Assembly (NCBI GenBank): GCA_934169575.1
Contig: CAKPOA010000002.1
Span: forward strand, 50,505 to 114,504
Source: an uncultured Clostridia bacterium
GTDB lineage: Bacteria > Bacillota > Clostridia > TANB77 > CAG-508
DNA length: 64,000 nt
Direction of reading: 5' to 3'
Below the pieces are notes generated by a model. The model worked only from the letters and a program-made list of their open reading frames with translations. It was not told the origin of the DNA and made no database searches. The stretch's first letter is position 1; each line of letters begins with the position of its first letter. A program made the position numbers and the translations under genes. Shown here piece by piece: positions 33,846-42,035 of this stretch.

Positions 33846-34284
33846 CTTTCATTTCCTCTATTTCTATAACTATTTTTATATATTGTTCTTCACTTTTAAT
33901 TTCATATTTATGTTGTTCTATAAATTCCTTTATATTTTTTATTTTATCTTTATTATATATTTGAATAAATATTAAGTTGGTTTCTTTTTTCTTATATAAA
34001 CCTTTTATACAAGTAAAATAATCTTTTTTCTTTTCCAAACACCCATTTATTAAATTAAATGTTGTATTAAATGTAGCCATACTATATAATTTGTTTTTGA
34101 AAATCTTCTTTTCATAAAAATATATGTTGGAATTTTCAGGTACAATTGGTGGAATTTCTATATACAAAAATTCCATTTTTTGTAGCTGTTCTAATATATT
34201 AGAAACATTTTCTTTAAATTTATACTTAAACATATTTTCATATTCTTTCAAATTTCTAATCTCCCTTAAATTATTAAAATTCAA
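33835..34284 (-). CDS. Unknown protein, perhaps a class II synthetase-like half-domain
   Basis: The 149-residue protein is basic and not recognised with confidence. A helix followed by MEFLYIEIPPIVPENS resembles motif 1 of class II aminoacyl-tRNA synthetases or AsnA (the helix then GFIEVxxPIL strand). The next stretch could be the strands leading to motif 2, but no conserved arginine or glutamate is clear. Both ends overlap neighbours by 11 bases, between the MccF-like and ProRS-like genes, so it is made in step with them and may form a complex with the ProRS-like protein. Confidence 0.5.
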   Translation of the reverse strand: MNFNNLREIRNLKEYENMFKYKFKENVSNILEQLQKMEFLYIEIPPIVPENSNIYFYEKKIFKNKLYSMATFNTTFNLINGCLEKKKDYFTCIKGLYKKKETNLIFIQIYNKDKIKNIKEFIEQHKYEIKSEEQYIKIVIEIEEMKDGL

Positions 34285-35242
34285 CTCTAAATCTAATATT
34301 TTCGCTACATTCTATTTCAGCAGTAGCACCTATTGGTATTGTTATTTTTGGATTAGTATGTCCTAAGTCCACATTATACATAATAGGAAATTCGTCTTCT
34401 TTAAAAAATTCATTTAAAAAATCATTAATAACTATATTATTATCATCTTCGACAAACTTTCCTATAATTAGTCCCTTAATATTTTTGAAAATTCCTCTCA
34501 GTCTTAGAGCTTGCATAAACGAATCAAATTCTCCCATTGAAATATTTACATCCTCTAAAAACAAAATTTTATTATCAAATACTTCTATTGGTAAATATTC
34601 CGTTCCTAATATAGTTAGTATGCTAGATAAATTTCCTCCTATTATTTTTGCTTTTGCTTTTCCTTTTTTATTTACTTTCCAAACACAATTGCTATAATCT
34701 TTCTGTTTTACTACTGGATTTATTTCTTCTTGCTTCCAATCTATGAATTCTTTAATTTCATAATTGGGTACTTTATAATCAATACATCGATTATTTAACA
34801 ATTCATTCAAACAGTTCCAAGTATATTCATAAGGTTGTGGGTACTCGCATATTTCTGGTAAAAATGTTGGTCCATGAAAAACGATTTTTTTAGTTTTTAC
34901 ATATATAGCTAAAAGCAAACATGTTATATCGCTATATCCACAAAATATTTTATTGCTTTTGGAGATTTTTTCATAATCCAGCTTATCAATTAATTGATTT
35001 GAATTATACCCACCTATACTAGCCATAATAACATCAATATTTTCATTATCTAATGCCATATATATATCTTCAATTCGTTCAACAACTGTTCCTGAATAAT
35101 ATGATATTTTTTTTGAGGCGTTTTTTTCAAAATTCACATTATATCCACATTTATTAAGAAACTTACATCCTCTTTTAGCTCTATTTGGATAGTCTATTAA
35201 ATAACTACTTGCAGGCGAAATTATTGAAAATCCTTTTATCAT
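34274..35242 (-). CDS. MccF-like S66-family serine carboxypeptidase
   Basis: S66 peptidases include LD-carboxypeptidases and MccF, which gives self-immunity to microcin C by cutting the amide between the amino acid and the nucleotide. The 322 residues carry the triad S104 (CGYSDIT), E230 (ILFLEDV) and H295 (VDLGHTNP), with spacing close to that of E. coli MccF, and IMASIGGYNSNQLI is typical of that group. There is no signal peptide, which argues for a cytoplasmic immunity or processing role rather than cell-wall recycling. It is tightly packed in the minus-strand operon with synthetase-like and methyltransferase genes. Confidence 0.85.
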   Translation of the reverse strand: MIKGFSIISPASSYLIDYPNRAKRGCKFLNKCGYNVNFEKNASKKISYYSGTVVERIEDIYMALDNENIDVIMASIGGYNSNQLIDKLDYEKISKSNKIFCGYSDITCLLLAIYVKTKKIVFHGPTFLPEICEYPQPYEYTWNCLNELLNNRCIDYKVPNYEIKEFIDWKQEEINPVVKQKDYSNCVWKVNKKGKAKAKIIGGNLSSILTILGTEYLPIEVFDNKILFLEDVNISMGEFDSFMQALRLRGIFKNIKGLIIGKFVEDDNNIVINDFLNEFFKEDEFPIMYNVDLGHTNPKITIPIGATAEIECSENIRFRVEF

Positions 35243-35254
35243 TTAATCACCCCA

Positions 35255-36106
35255 TTACTTTCCTATTAATGAACTATGGTATAATTCAGGATCATTAAAT
35301 ATATCTGCTTCTTTTTTCCTTAATATAAATATAGTAAATCCCATATGGCTATTATTCTCATTAAATAAATGCATATAATCATAATAGACTTTCTCTAAAA
35401 CATTTAAGCTTTCTTTTGACAAACTTTTTAAATGTTCCCTTGACAATATATTCTTACAAAATTCATTTATTTCACTATCAGTACACTTATTGAACTTAAA
35501 ATCAATTTCATCAAAAATTTCATCTTCATCTCTAACAAAGAATTTTTTCCAGTCATTTTTATATAATACAGATATATTTACTTGTATAGCTTTTCTTACA
35601 TCGTTTACTAATTTTTCACTTGGTGTCTCTAAATAATACATTGGTACAGCTACCAAATATCCATTTGGTTTTAATACTCTCCAATATTCTTTCAATGCAT
35701 TTTCCCTATCGCTAACTAAAGAGGTAACATTTCCTGCAAATACTACATCAAAAGTTTTGTCAGGAAATTTCATATTTGTTGCATCATCTAACATAAATTT
35801 TGCTTTATTTAATTCAAATCTGTTTATTCTCTCTTGAGCCGTTTTTAGGCTCATTTCATTTATGTCAATTCCTACCACTTCGCAATTTAATAGTCTACTA
35901 AATTCTAGTGCTGAATGTCCTGTACTTGTACCTATATCAAGTATTTTACTATTATTATTTAACATTAATTTTTCTGCTACAGTTCTTATTGTATTTAATC
36001 CTCCTGGTGTTCTATTCGTTTCCCTCACTAATCCAATAATTTCATTATAACTCATTTCTTGTATATCTTTAGGTGTTATATTTTCTATTTTTTTCATTTC
36101 AATCAT
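35255..36106 (-). CDS. Class I SAM-dependent methyltransferase
   Basis: The 283 residues have motif I ILDIGTSTGHSALEFS (about 55-70), VVGIDINEMSL and the post-I segment FDVVFAGNVTSL, then WRVLKPNGYLVAVPMYY. A long helical C-terminal insertion of about 100 residues precedes a last strand. It resembles UbiE/Methyltransf_11 proteins. It lies 12 bases upstream of the MccF-like gene and 9 bases after the AsnRS-like gene, so it belongs to the same transcript. The substrate is unknown. Confidence 0.87.
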   Translation of the reverse strand: MIEMKKIENITPKDIQEMSYNEIIGLVRETNRTPGGLNTIRTVAEKLMLNNNSKILDIGTSTGHSALEFSRLLNCEVVGIDINEMSLKTAQERINRFELNKAKFMLDDATNMKFPDKTFDVVFAGNVTSLVSDRENALKEYWRVLKPNGYLVAVPMYYLETPSEKLVNDVRKAIQVNISVLYKNDWKKFFVRDEDEIFDEIDFKFNKCTDSEINEFCKNILSREHLKSLSKESLNVLEKVYYDYMHLFNENNSHMGFTIFILRKKEADIFNDPELYHSSLIGK

Positions 36107-36115
36107 TCCTTTCTT

Positions 36116-37132
36116 TTATGGTATTATGTCTTGTCCCAAAAATCTTGGCAAAATTTGGCAATCTCTTATATCATCTTTCTTAGTTAACCACAGTATGAAT
36201 CTTTCTACTCCCATTCCAAAGCCTGACGTTTGCATTGGATACTCATCCTTCATTTCTATATACCATTTATACTCATTTTCTGATACTTGATGTAATTTAA
36301 GAGCTTCTCTCACTTCATCACCAGTACTATGTCTTTCTCCAGCTCCTACCGTTTCTCCAATTCCTATTAATAAATCTGCATTATTAGCATATCTTTTATC
36401 AATATTTGTACTTTGATAGAACGGAACTGCTTTTATATCAAAATGTGTTATCCATACACATCCATTAAAATAATTTATTAATGCTCTTTCTCCTTCTTTA
36501 GTAATATTTCTAAATCCTAACTTATTATATTCAAAATATTTTTCATCATTTTTCAAAATATTAATTGCTTCTTCAAATGTAACCTTTGGGATTTCCTCAA
36601 GATTTATAAATTTATGTATGTGTTCACTTGTTCCTGCTATATCTATTATTTCCTTTTCATATTCCTTTAAGATATTTTTAGACAAATATTTTAAATATTC
36701 TTCTACTAACTGCATAATATCTTCTAATTTTCCACATATCTCTGCTTCACTATGATAAAATTGACTTAAATGTCTTTTATCTTCGCTTTCTCCACGGAAT
36801 GATGGCATAATATACCATACACCATTTTCAAAAAATCTGCATCCATATTCCAATGCAAATTGCATAGAATCCGCTAAATAAGTATCACGTCCACCTAATT
36901 TAATTTTTACAGGTATTGAATCACTCCCTAATCCCATTGGACTAGATATCGAACCTGTTGTAACAGGTAAGTGCATTGTTTTTATATTTTTTTCAATATA
37001 AAATAAATTTGTGTACTTAGATATTAGATTATCAATTTCTACTAATCTCTTATACCACTCGTCATTAATTGCATTTATAAAATGTCTTTGTGGAACTTTC
37101 CATAATTTTTTTGGTTCAATTAGTTCTTTCAT
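36116..37132 (-). CDS. AsnRS-like catalytic core without anticodon domain
   Basis: The 338 residues are a stand-alone class IIb synthetase core. Motif 2 is FRGESEDKRHLSQFYHSEAE (about 112-131), with the R and E of FRxE and the RHLxQF signature of Asp/Asn enzymes. Motif 3 is SGFGMGVERFILWL near the C terminus. The OB-fold anticodon-binding domain of AsnRS is absent, as in archaeal asparagine-synthetase-like AsnRS paralogs. With complete catalytic motifs it should make an aminoacyl adenylate and may transfer it to a small molecule or peptide, not to tRNA. It is the first intact enzyme gene after the peptide and metK remnant. Confidence 0.85.
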   Translation of the reverse strand: MKELIEPKKLWKVPQRHFINAINDEWYKRLVEIDNLISKYTNLFYIEKNIKTMHLPVTTGSISSPMGLGSDSIPVKIKLGGRDTYLADSMQFALEYGCRFFENGVWYIMPSFRGESEDKRHLSQFYHSEAEICGKLEDIMQLVEEYLKYLSKNILKEYEKEIIDIAGTSEHIHKFINLEEIPKVTFEEAINILKNDEKYFEYNKLGFRNITKEGERALINYFNGCVWITHFDIKAVPFYQSTNIDKRYANNADLLIGIGETVGAGERHSTGDEVREALKLHQVSENEYKWYIEMKDEYPMQTSGFGMGVERFILWLTKKDDIRDCQILPRFLGQDIIP

Positions 37133-37188
37133 ATCTCGCTCCTTCTTTTAACTACAATTATTTTTCATTTTTGTTATATAAACATTTT

Positions 37189-38300
37189 TCACATATTAAT
37201 TATTTTTTCCCAACTTAAACTCTCTTTTCCAAAATGTCCATAATTTGTTGTTTGTTTATAAATTGGTTTTCGTAACTCCAAATATTCAATAATACCTTTA
37301 GGTGTTAAATCGAATCTATTCTTAATTTTCTTAATGATTTCATCTTCTGGTAGTTGATTAGTCCCGAAAGTATTTATATATAGACATTGGCTCTTTCATA
37401 CCTATTGCATAAGATATTTGTAGTTCACATTTATTTGCATACCTATTTGCCACTACATTCTTTGCAATATGCCTCATCATATATGCAACACTTCTATCAA
37501 CTTTGCTTGCATCTTTTCCTGAAAAAGCTCCTCCTCCATGTCTAGCATATCCACCATATGTATCTACAATAATCTTTCTACCTGTTAACCCTGTATCTCC
37601 TAGTGGTCCTCCTATTATAAAACTTCCTGTAGGATTAATATAAATATTTGTATTTTTATCTAAATATTCTTCTGGTATAGTTCTTTTGATAACTTTTTCT
37701 ATTATATCTTTTTTCATCATCTCAATATCTGTATCTCTCTCATATTGATTTGATATTAGAATTGTCTCTATTCGCTTAGGTTTATCACTTTCATATTCAA
37801 CTGTAACTTGTGTTTTTCCATATGGTCTCAAATATGCTATTTCGTTTGTTTTTCTTACCTCTGCTAGTTTATTTGATAATTTATGTGCCATCACTATTGC
37901 AAATGGCATATAAGATTCTGTTTCATTTGTAGCATATCCAAACATTATTCCTTGATCTCCTGCTCCGTCCTGTATCTACTCCTAATGCAATATCAGAACT
38001 CTGTTTTGTGATACTTACATCTACTTTACAAGTATCAGGATTAATATCAAGTTCTTCATTTCCATATCCTACATCTTTAATAGCTTATCTTGCAATTTTT
38101 TCAATATCAACTATACCTTTACTCGTAACTTCGCTAGAAATTACTATTTTGTTTTTAGACACAAATGTTTCAATCGCAACTCTTGAATCAGTGTCTTGCT
38201 TTAAATACTCATCTAATAAAGAATCAGATATGTAATCGCATAATTTGTCTGGATGACCTTCTGTAACACTTTCTGATGTAAAGTAATAATTTTTTAGCAT
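37189..38300 (-). pseudogene. metK: S-adenosylmethionine synthetase, multiply disrupted
   Basis: The N terminus is typical MetK (FTSESVTEGHPDKLCDYISD). The frame breaks at a TAA (38085-38087) after DIEKIAR and continues in phase with AIKDVGYGNEELD. An extra base near 37967 (GGA C GGA GCA) shifts it before the GAGDQGIMFGYA motif. The long middle part follows, with GGPLGDTGLTGRKIIVDTYG and GGGAFSGKDASKVDRS. Loss of TA in a TA run near 37375 breaks the end, which continues TFGTNQLPEDEI and ends at TGA 37189. Three lesions make it non-functional as written. It sits between the peptide gene and the AsnRS-like gene, as if it once supplied SAM to the cluster. No S-box riboswitch is visible. Confidence 0.93.
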
Positions 38301-38326
38301 TTTTCTCCTTCATTTCATTTTAGTAT

Positions 38327-38357
38327 AAAAAAGAACAAAGTTTTAATTACTTTGTTC
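38327..38357 (-). terminator. Attenuator-like terminator after the 29-codon peptide
   Basis: On the minus strand GAACAAAG pairs with CTTTGTTC, followed by TTTTTT. The stem overlaps the peptide's last codons and stop, so most transcripts should end here and a fraction read into the enzyme genes. Confidence 0.8.
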
Positions 38358-38436
38358 CACAAAAAGGCATAACAATGCTATAAAATTTTCCACATTTATT
38401 TTGTTGTTTATTTACTAATACATTTATTTTGTTCAT
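38347..38436 (-). CDS. Small peptide, possible natural-product precursor
   Basis: A 29-codon gene starts at ATG 38436, seven bases after a perfect AGGAGG-type site. A strong promoter (38471-38500) drives it and its end lies in a terminator hairpin. The peptide begins MNKINVLVNKQQNK and ends CGKFYSIVMPFCGTK; it has two CG pairs (C15 and C26), a Y and an F between them, and no signal peptide. High expression plus partial termination is the usual arrangement for ribosomal precursor peptides. A leader peptide for attenuation control is the alternative, but it has no run of one amino acid. I do not recognise the family. Confidence 0.7.
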   Translation of the reverse strand: MNKINVLVNKQQNKCGKFYSIVMPFCGTK

Positions 38437-38470
38437 AGCATTTTCCTCCTTTTTCTACATCAATATCTAA

Positions 38471-38500
38471 ATTGTATCACATTTTTTCGCCATTTGTCAA
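38471..38500 (-). promoter_or_regulatory. Strong sigma-A-type promoter of the gene cluster
   Basis: On the minus strand TTGACA (38495-38500) is followed after 18 bases by TACAAT (38471-38476), preceded by TGTGA. The start of transcription would be near 38464, about 28 bases before the peptide ATG. It is the best -35/-10 pair I found in the window. Confidence 0.8.
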
Positions 38501-38583
38501 TGTTTTATTTATTTTTTGGCATGTATATGTGTCAATGATGTGAAACAAAGTTTTATAAAAAATTTGTAGTATCACTGAATATT

Positions 38584-38646
38584 TATCAGTGCTATCGCAC
38601 TGATACTTGAAAAAATATATAAAATAAATTTTATACATTTTTTCAA
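38584..38646. terminator. Paired hairpins downstream of transposase remnant
   Basis: TATCAGTGC/GCACTGATA forms a 9-bp stem (38584-38605). CTTGAAAAAAT pairs with the complementary ATTTTTTCAAG across 38606-38646. They may be the end of the old insertion sequence or a terminator. Confidence 0.55.
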
Positions 38647-38662
38647 GTTTAAAACTTTACTC

Positions 38663-38830
38663 TTATGCTACTGCTAACTCTAGTTCTGCTATTTTTTCTT
38701 TTGGTGTTAAATAACCTAAAACAGCCATTGGGATATTGTTTGATCTTTTTAAATATGCTTTTCCTTGCTTTATCAAATCTTCTAAACTATAGAATTTTAA
38801 ATAACTATAAAATCTTTCATTATCATTTCT
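38663..38830 (-). pseudogene. C-terminal remnant of a DDE transposase
   Basis: The last 50 or so codons (ERFYSYLKFYSLEDLIKQGK to NNIPMAVLGYLTPKEKIAEL) match the end of IS3/IS481-type integrase-core transposases, where a conserved line of this kind ends TPKEK. The front of the gene is missing where the IS21-family element begins. Confidence 0.7.
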
Positions 38831-38954
38831 ATGTATAAATGATAAAATAAGAGTAACCAAAAAAGGGAAAATAAAAATTACCAAAAATGGTTACTTTTTT
38901 TGATATACAAATAATAATATGATATATTCTGAAAAAAATAAAAGGAGTAATCAT

Positions 38955-40176
38955 ATGAAAAAATATAAAGAAATGAAAGGTCAATTAGAAATAATGAAAA
39001 CTTTAGGTATAAAACCAAATTTTAGTGAATTAGAAAGAACTTATGGAATTAATAGACATACCATAAAAAAATATTATGAAGGATATGAAGGAAGCTCACA
39101 TATAAGAAATAAACCATCTAAAATAGATCCATATTATGAAGAAATACATAATAAAATAAAACTTGCAGGTGTTAATGTAATGAGCTTGTATCAATACTTT
39201 TATGAAAGGGATAATGAAATAGGAACATATTCAAATTTTAAAAAATATTTAAAAAAGCACAATTTAAAACCAATAAAAAATATTGAAGTGCATCCAAGAT
39301 ATGAAACAGAAGCAGGAGAACAAATGCAATTTGATTGGAAAGAAGATTTAAAAATGATCAGCAAGCATGGAGAATTGTTTGAATTTAATATTTTTTCTGC
39401 TACTTTAGGATTCTCAAGATTACATGATTTTGTCTATACAAAAACAAAAACTAGAGAAGATTTAGAAAGATGTTTAATATCTACATTTAAATATATAGGT
39501 GGAGTTCCAAAGAAACTATTAACAGATAATATGAGAGCAGTTGCAGATATAAGTGATAATAAAACAAAAGTTAATAAAGAGTTTAGTCAATTTGTAAAAG
39601 ATATGGGAACTACTATAAAACTTTGTAAGCCATATTCTCCAGAAACTAAAGGAAAAGATGAAACAGCTAATAAATTTATGAATTGGTTAATTCCATATAA
39701 TCATGAATTTGAAGATGAAAGAGAATTATTGGAAATAACCACCAAAATAAGAAATAAAGTAAATGCAACAGCAAATCAAACAACTAATATGCAACCAATA
39801 TTGTTATACAAAAAGGAAAAAGAATATCTGTTAGAATTACCAAGTATGCATGTTATAAATTCATACCTAATAGATGTAGAAAAATCAAAAGTAACTAATG
39901 ATTCATTGATTTACTACAAAGGTCAAAGATATTCTGTTTCCCCTAAATATATTGGACAATTTGTTAAAGCCAAACAAATTGATAATATACTATATATATC
40001 ACAATAAAGAATTAATAGCAACACATGAAATAGATAAAAAATTATTCAATTATACAAAAGAGCATTATTCAGAATGTTTAAAGATGACAATGCCAGATAA
40101 GAATGATGATGAAATAGAAAAATTGACACAAAAAAATTTGCAAAATTTTGATAAATTGCTTAATAATAAAAATTAA
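38955..40176 (+). pseudogene. istA: IS21-family transposase IstA, frameshifted near the end
   Basis: About 400 codons encode a DDE integrase. GINRHTIKKYYEGYEG is the N-terminal helix-turn-helix. MQFDWKEDL (first D), LLTDNMRAV (second D) and YSPETKGKDE (the E) form the catalytic set. The C-terminal MupB-like domain begins RYSVSPKYIGQFV. Near 39991-40000 a two-base loss in TATATA ends the frame early; the other frame continues with HNKELIATHEIDKKL to 40176. Start at ATG 38955 after GGAG. Confidence 0.88.
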
Positions 40177-40196
40177 AAGAAAGTGAGATAAATGAT

Positions 40197-40975
40197 ATGA
40201 TATATAATGAGGTTATAAATAATTTACAAAAACTAAAATTAGATAAAATGAGTACATATTTATCAACATATTTAGATGAAATAAATAAAAATAATATTTC
40301 ATTTATAGATGCTATGTATGAATTAACAAATAAAGAAATAGAATTCAAAGAACAAAGAGCTTCTGAATTTAATATAAAAGTAGCAGGATTTCCATTTAAA
40401 AGAACATTAAATGAATTTGATTTTGACTTTCAACCAAGCATAAATAAAAGAGAAATTATGGATTTGGCTACATTGCGATTTATAGAAGAAAAAAAGAATA
40501 TTCTTCTTGTTGGTTCAAGTGGTGTAGGTAAAACACATATAGCAACAGCAATAGGGATTGAAGCAGCAAAAAAAAGAATAAGTACTATTTTATAGGTTGT
40601 CATGATTTGATAACTAAACTAAATATAGCACATCAAGAAAATCGACTCAAGGAAGCATTAAAAACTTTTAATAAGTATAAATTATTAATAATAGATGAAA
40701 TTGGATATTTACCAGTAGATAAAAACGGAGCTAATTTATTATTTCAATTAATAGCAAAAAGATATGAAAAAAGTTCTACAATAATAACTACAAACCAAGC
40801 ATTTTCTAAATGGGGTGAACTATTTAATGATAATATTTTAGCTAATGAAATATTAGATAGATTATTACATCATTCTTATGTTTTTAATATAACAGGAGAA
40901 TCATATAGAATTAAAGATAAAATTTCTAATATAGAAAATATTAATAATTCTAGTAGGAGAATATATTTAAATTAA
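40197..40975 (+). pseudogene. istB: IS21-family helper ATPase IstB, frameshifted
   Basis: IstB is the AAA+ partner of IstA. Walker A is LLVGSSGVGKTHIATAIG and Walker B is KLLIIDEIGYLP. A one-base loss near 40583-40590 breaks the frame between AAKKRIST and LITKLNIAHQENRL. The last residues (IYLN) and stop codon are encoded by the truncated CRISPR repeat, so the true C terminus is lost or altered. Confidence 0.88.
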
Positions 40976-41571
40976 TACTTTATCATTTCTGAGAGACAGT
41001 CTTGGAAAAACTTAATTTACATTCTAATATATTTAAATTAATACCCATTTTTTTCTACAAGCTTAATTCCAAAAGCAACATTTACATTCTAATATATTTA
41101 AATTAATACAGAACGTGAAAAAGAAATAATAAATATGTATGCAAAAATTTACATTCTAATATATTTAAATTAATACCTTGTAAAAGAGTAGTTATCTACA
41201 CCTTGATTATCAATTTACATTCTAATATATTTAAATTAATACAGGACTAATTAGCTCTTGAAATACAGAGCTAATTAAATTTACATTCTAATATATTTAA
41301 ATTAATACGATTAGGACTGCTTGTGAAAAATTAAATACATATGATTTACATTCTAATATATTTAAATTAATACCATTGTATTATTTGACCAAGTATTAAC
41401 TGTTGATGATATTTACATTCTAATATATTTAAATTAATACTTAATTAATTCTGGACTTGCTTTATCTAAACTATATTTACATTCTAATATATTTAAATTA
41501 ATACTTTATCAGTTACTATTACTTTTACATTCCAAGAATATATTTACATTCTAATATATTTAAATTAATAC
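40960..41571 (-). CRISPR. Type I-B CRISPR array: nine full repeats plus one truncated
   Basis: The 30-base repeat occurs at 41015, 41080, 41147, 41213, 41279, 41344, 41411, 41475 and 41542 (starts). On the plus strand it begins ATTTACATTCTAATAT and ends TTTAAATTAATAC. A 19-base 3' fragment lies at 40960-40978 against istB. The nine full copies are identical; the nine spacers are 34-37 bases. In the minus orientation the repeat ends ATGTAAAT, which would give the 8-nucleotide 5' handle of I-B crRNAs, so the array is transcribed leftward and the truncated repeat is at the old, leader-distal end. Confidence 0.97.
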
Positions 41572-41749
41572 AGGTTCTTCCAAAGTCCCTATAAATAGTG
41601 CATTTTCTAATACTATTCTGTCTATGCACTATTATAATAGCATAAATTTCTAAAAAAATCTATACCTATAAAAAAAAATGTTATTTTTTCAATTAATTTA
41701 GCATCTGTCATTCAAAGCATATTTTTACACTATTGCCATTCGACAGAAA
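41572..41749 (-). promoter_or_regulatory. CRISPR leader
   Basis: This is a 178-base AT-rich non-coding stretch between cas2 and the leader-proximal repeat. It contains ATAGTGCA and TGCACTAT as inverted repeats (about 41595-41635) and a long A run. Position and repeat orientation make it the leader that holds the array promoter and new-spacer insertion site. No promoter is assigned with confidence. Confidence 0.7.
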
Positions 41750-42034
41750 TTATAAAAAATTATCAGTTTTATCATCCTCAATCATTCCAAGAAATTCTTT
41801 TTCCATCCACCTTTTACTTCTGCTTTTAAACAAAATTACACTATCCTTATTTTGTCTAATATATGTATCAAGTTCTGATTTCAATTTAATAGCTTGTGAT
41901 TCAAGTAATTCTCCTTCAAAAACAGAATTTTGAATATGTACTAAATACTTTTTACATGTTTTAAAAACTTTTCTTAATACTTTTTGTCCTTCTTTATTTT
42001 CTAAATTTATATCATAAACTAAAATAACATACAT
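41750..42034 (-). CDS. cas2: CRISPR-associated endonuclease Cas2
   Basis: Cas2 joins Cas1 in the integrase complex. About 94 residues from MYVILVYDINLENKEGQKVL, with the ferredoxin-like fold's first-strand aspartate D8 and YLVHIQNSVFEGELLESQ typical of the family. I place the start at ATG 42034, preceded by GGTGG and immediately after the cas1 stop; the longer frame upstream lies inside cas1. It is the last gene of the cas operon, next to the leader. Confidence 0.94.
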   Translation of the reverse strand: MYVILVYDINLENKEGQKVLRKVFKTCKKYLVHIQNSVFEGELLESQAIKLKSELDTYIRQNKDSVILFKSRSKRWMEKEFLGMIEDDKTDNFL

Positions 42035-42035
42035 A

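Larger units (their letters stand above)
38845..40975 (+). mobile_element. Decayed IS21-family element, right end lost
   Basis: The element contains istA and istB in the usual order. Its left end is marked by repeated AGTAACCA/TGGTTACT inverted motifs at about 38849-38895, inside the older transposase remnant. No matching right end is seen: istB runs directly into a truncated CRISPR repeat. Both genes carry frameshifts, so it cannot move by itself. Confidence 0.8.

Noticed and set aside
34274..35242. LD-carboxypeptidase for cell-wall recycling
   Set aside because: Not excluded by sequence, but the operon context and the GGYNSNQL and triad spacing fit the MccF branch better.
27484..38436. A canonical microcin C locus
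   Set aside because: There is no MccB-type ThiF/E1 adenylating enzyme and no MRTGNAN-like heptapeptide; only the MccF-like gene matches that system.
40979..41541. Self-targeting spacers
   Set aside because: I saw no spacer matching another part of this window by eye; an exhaustive comparison was not possible.
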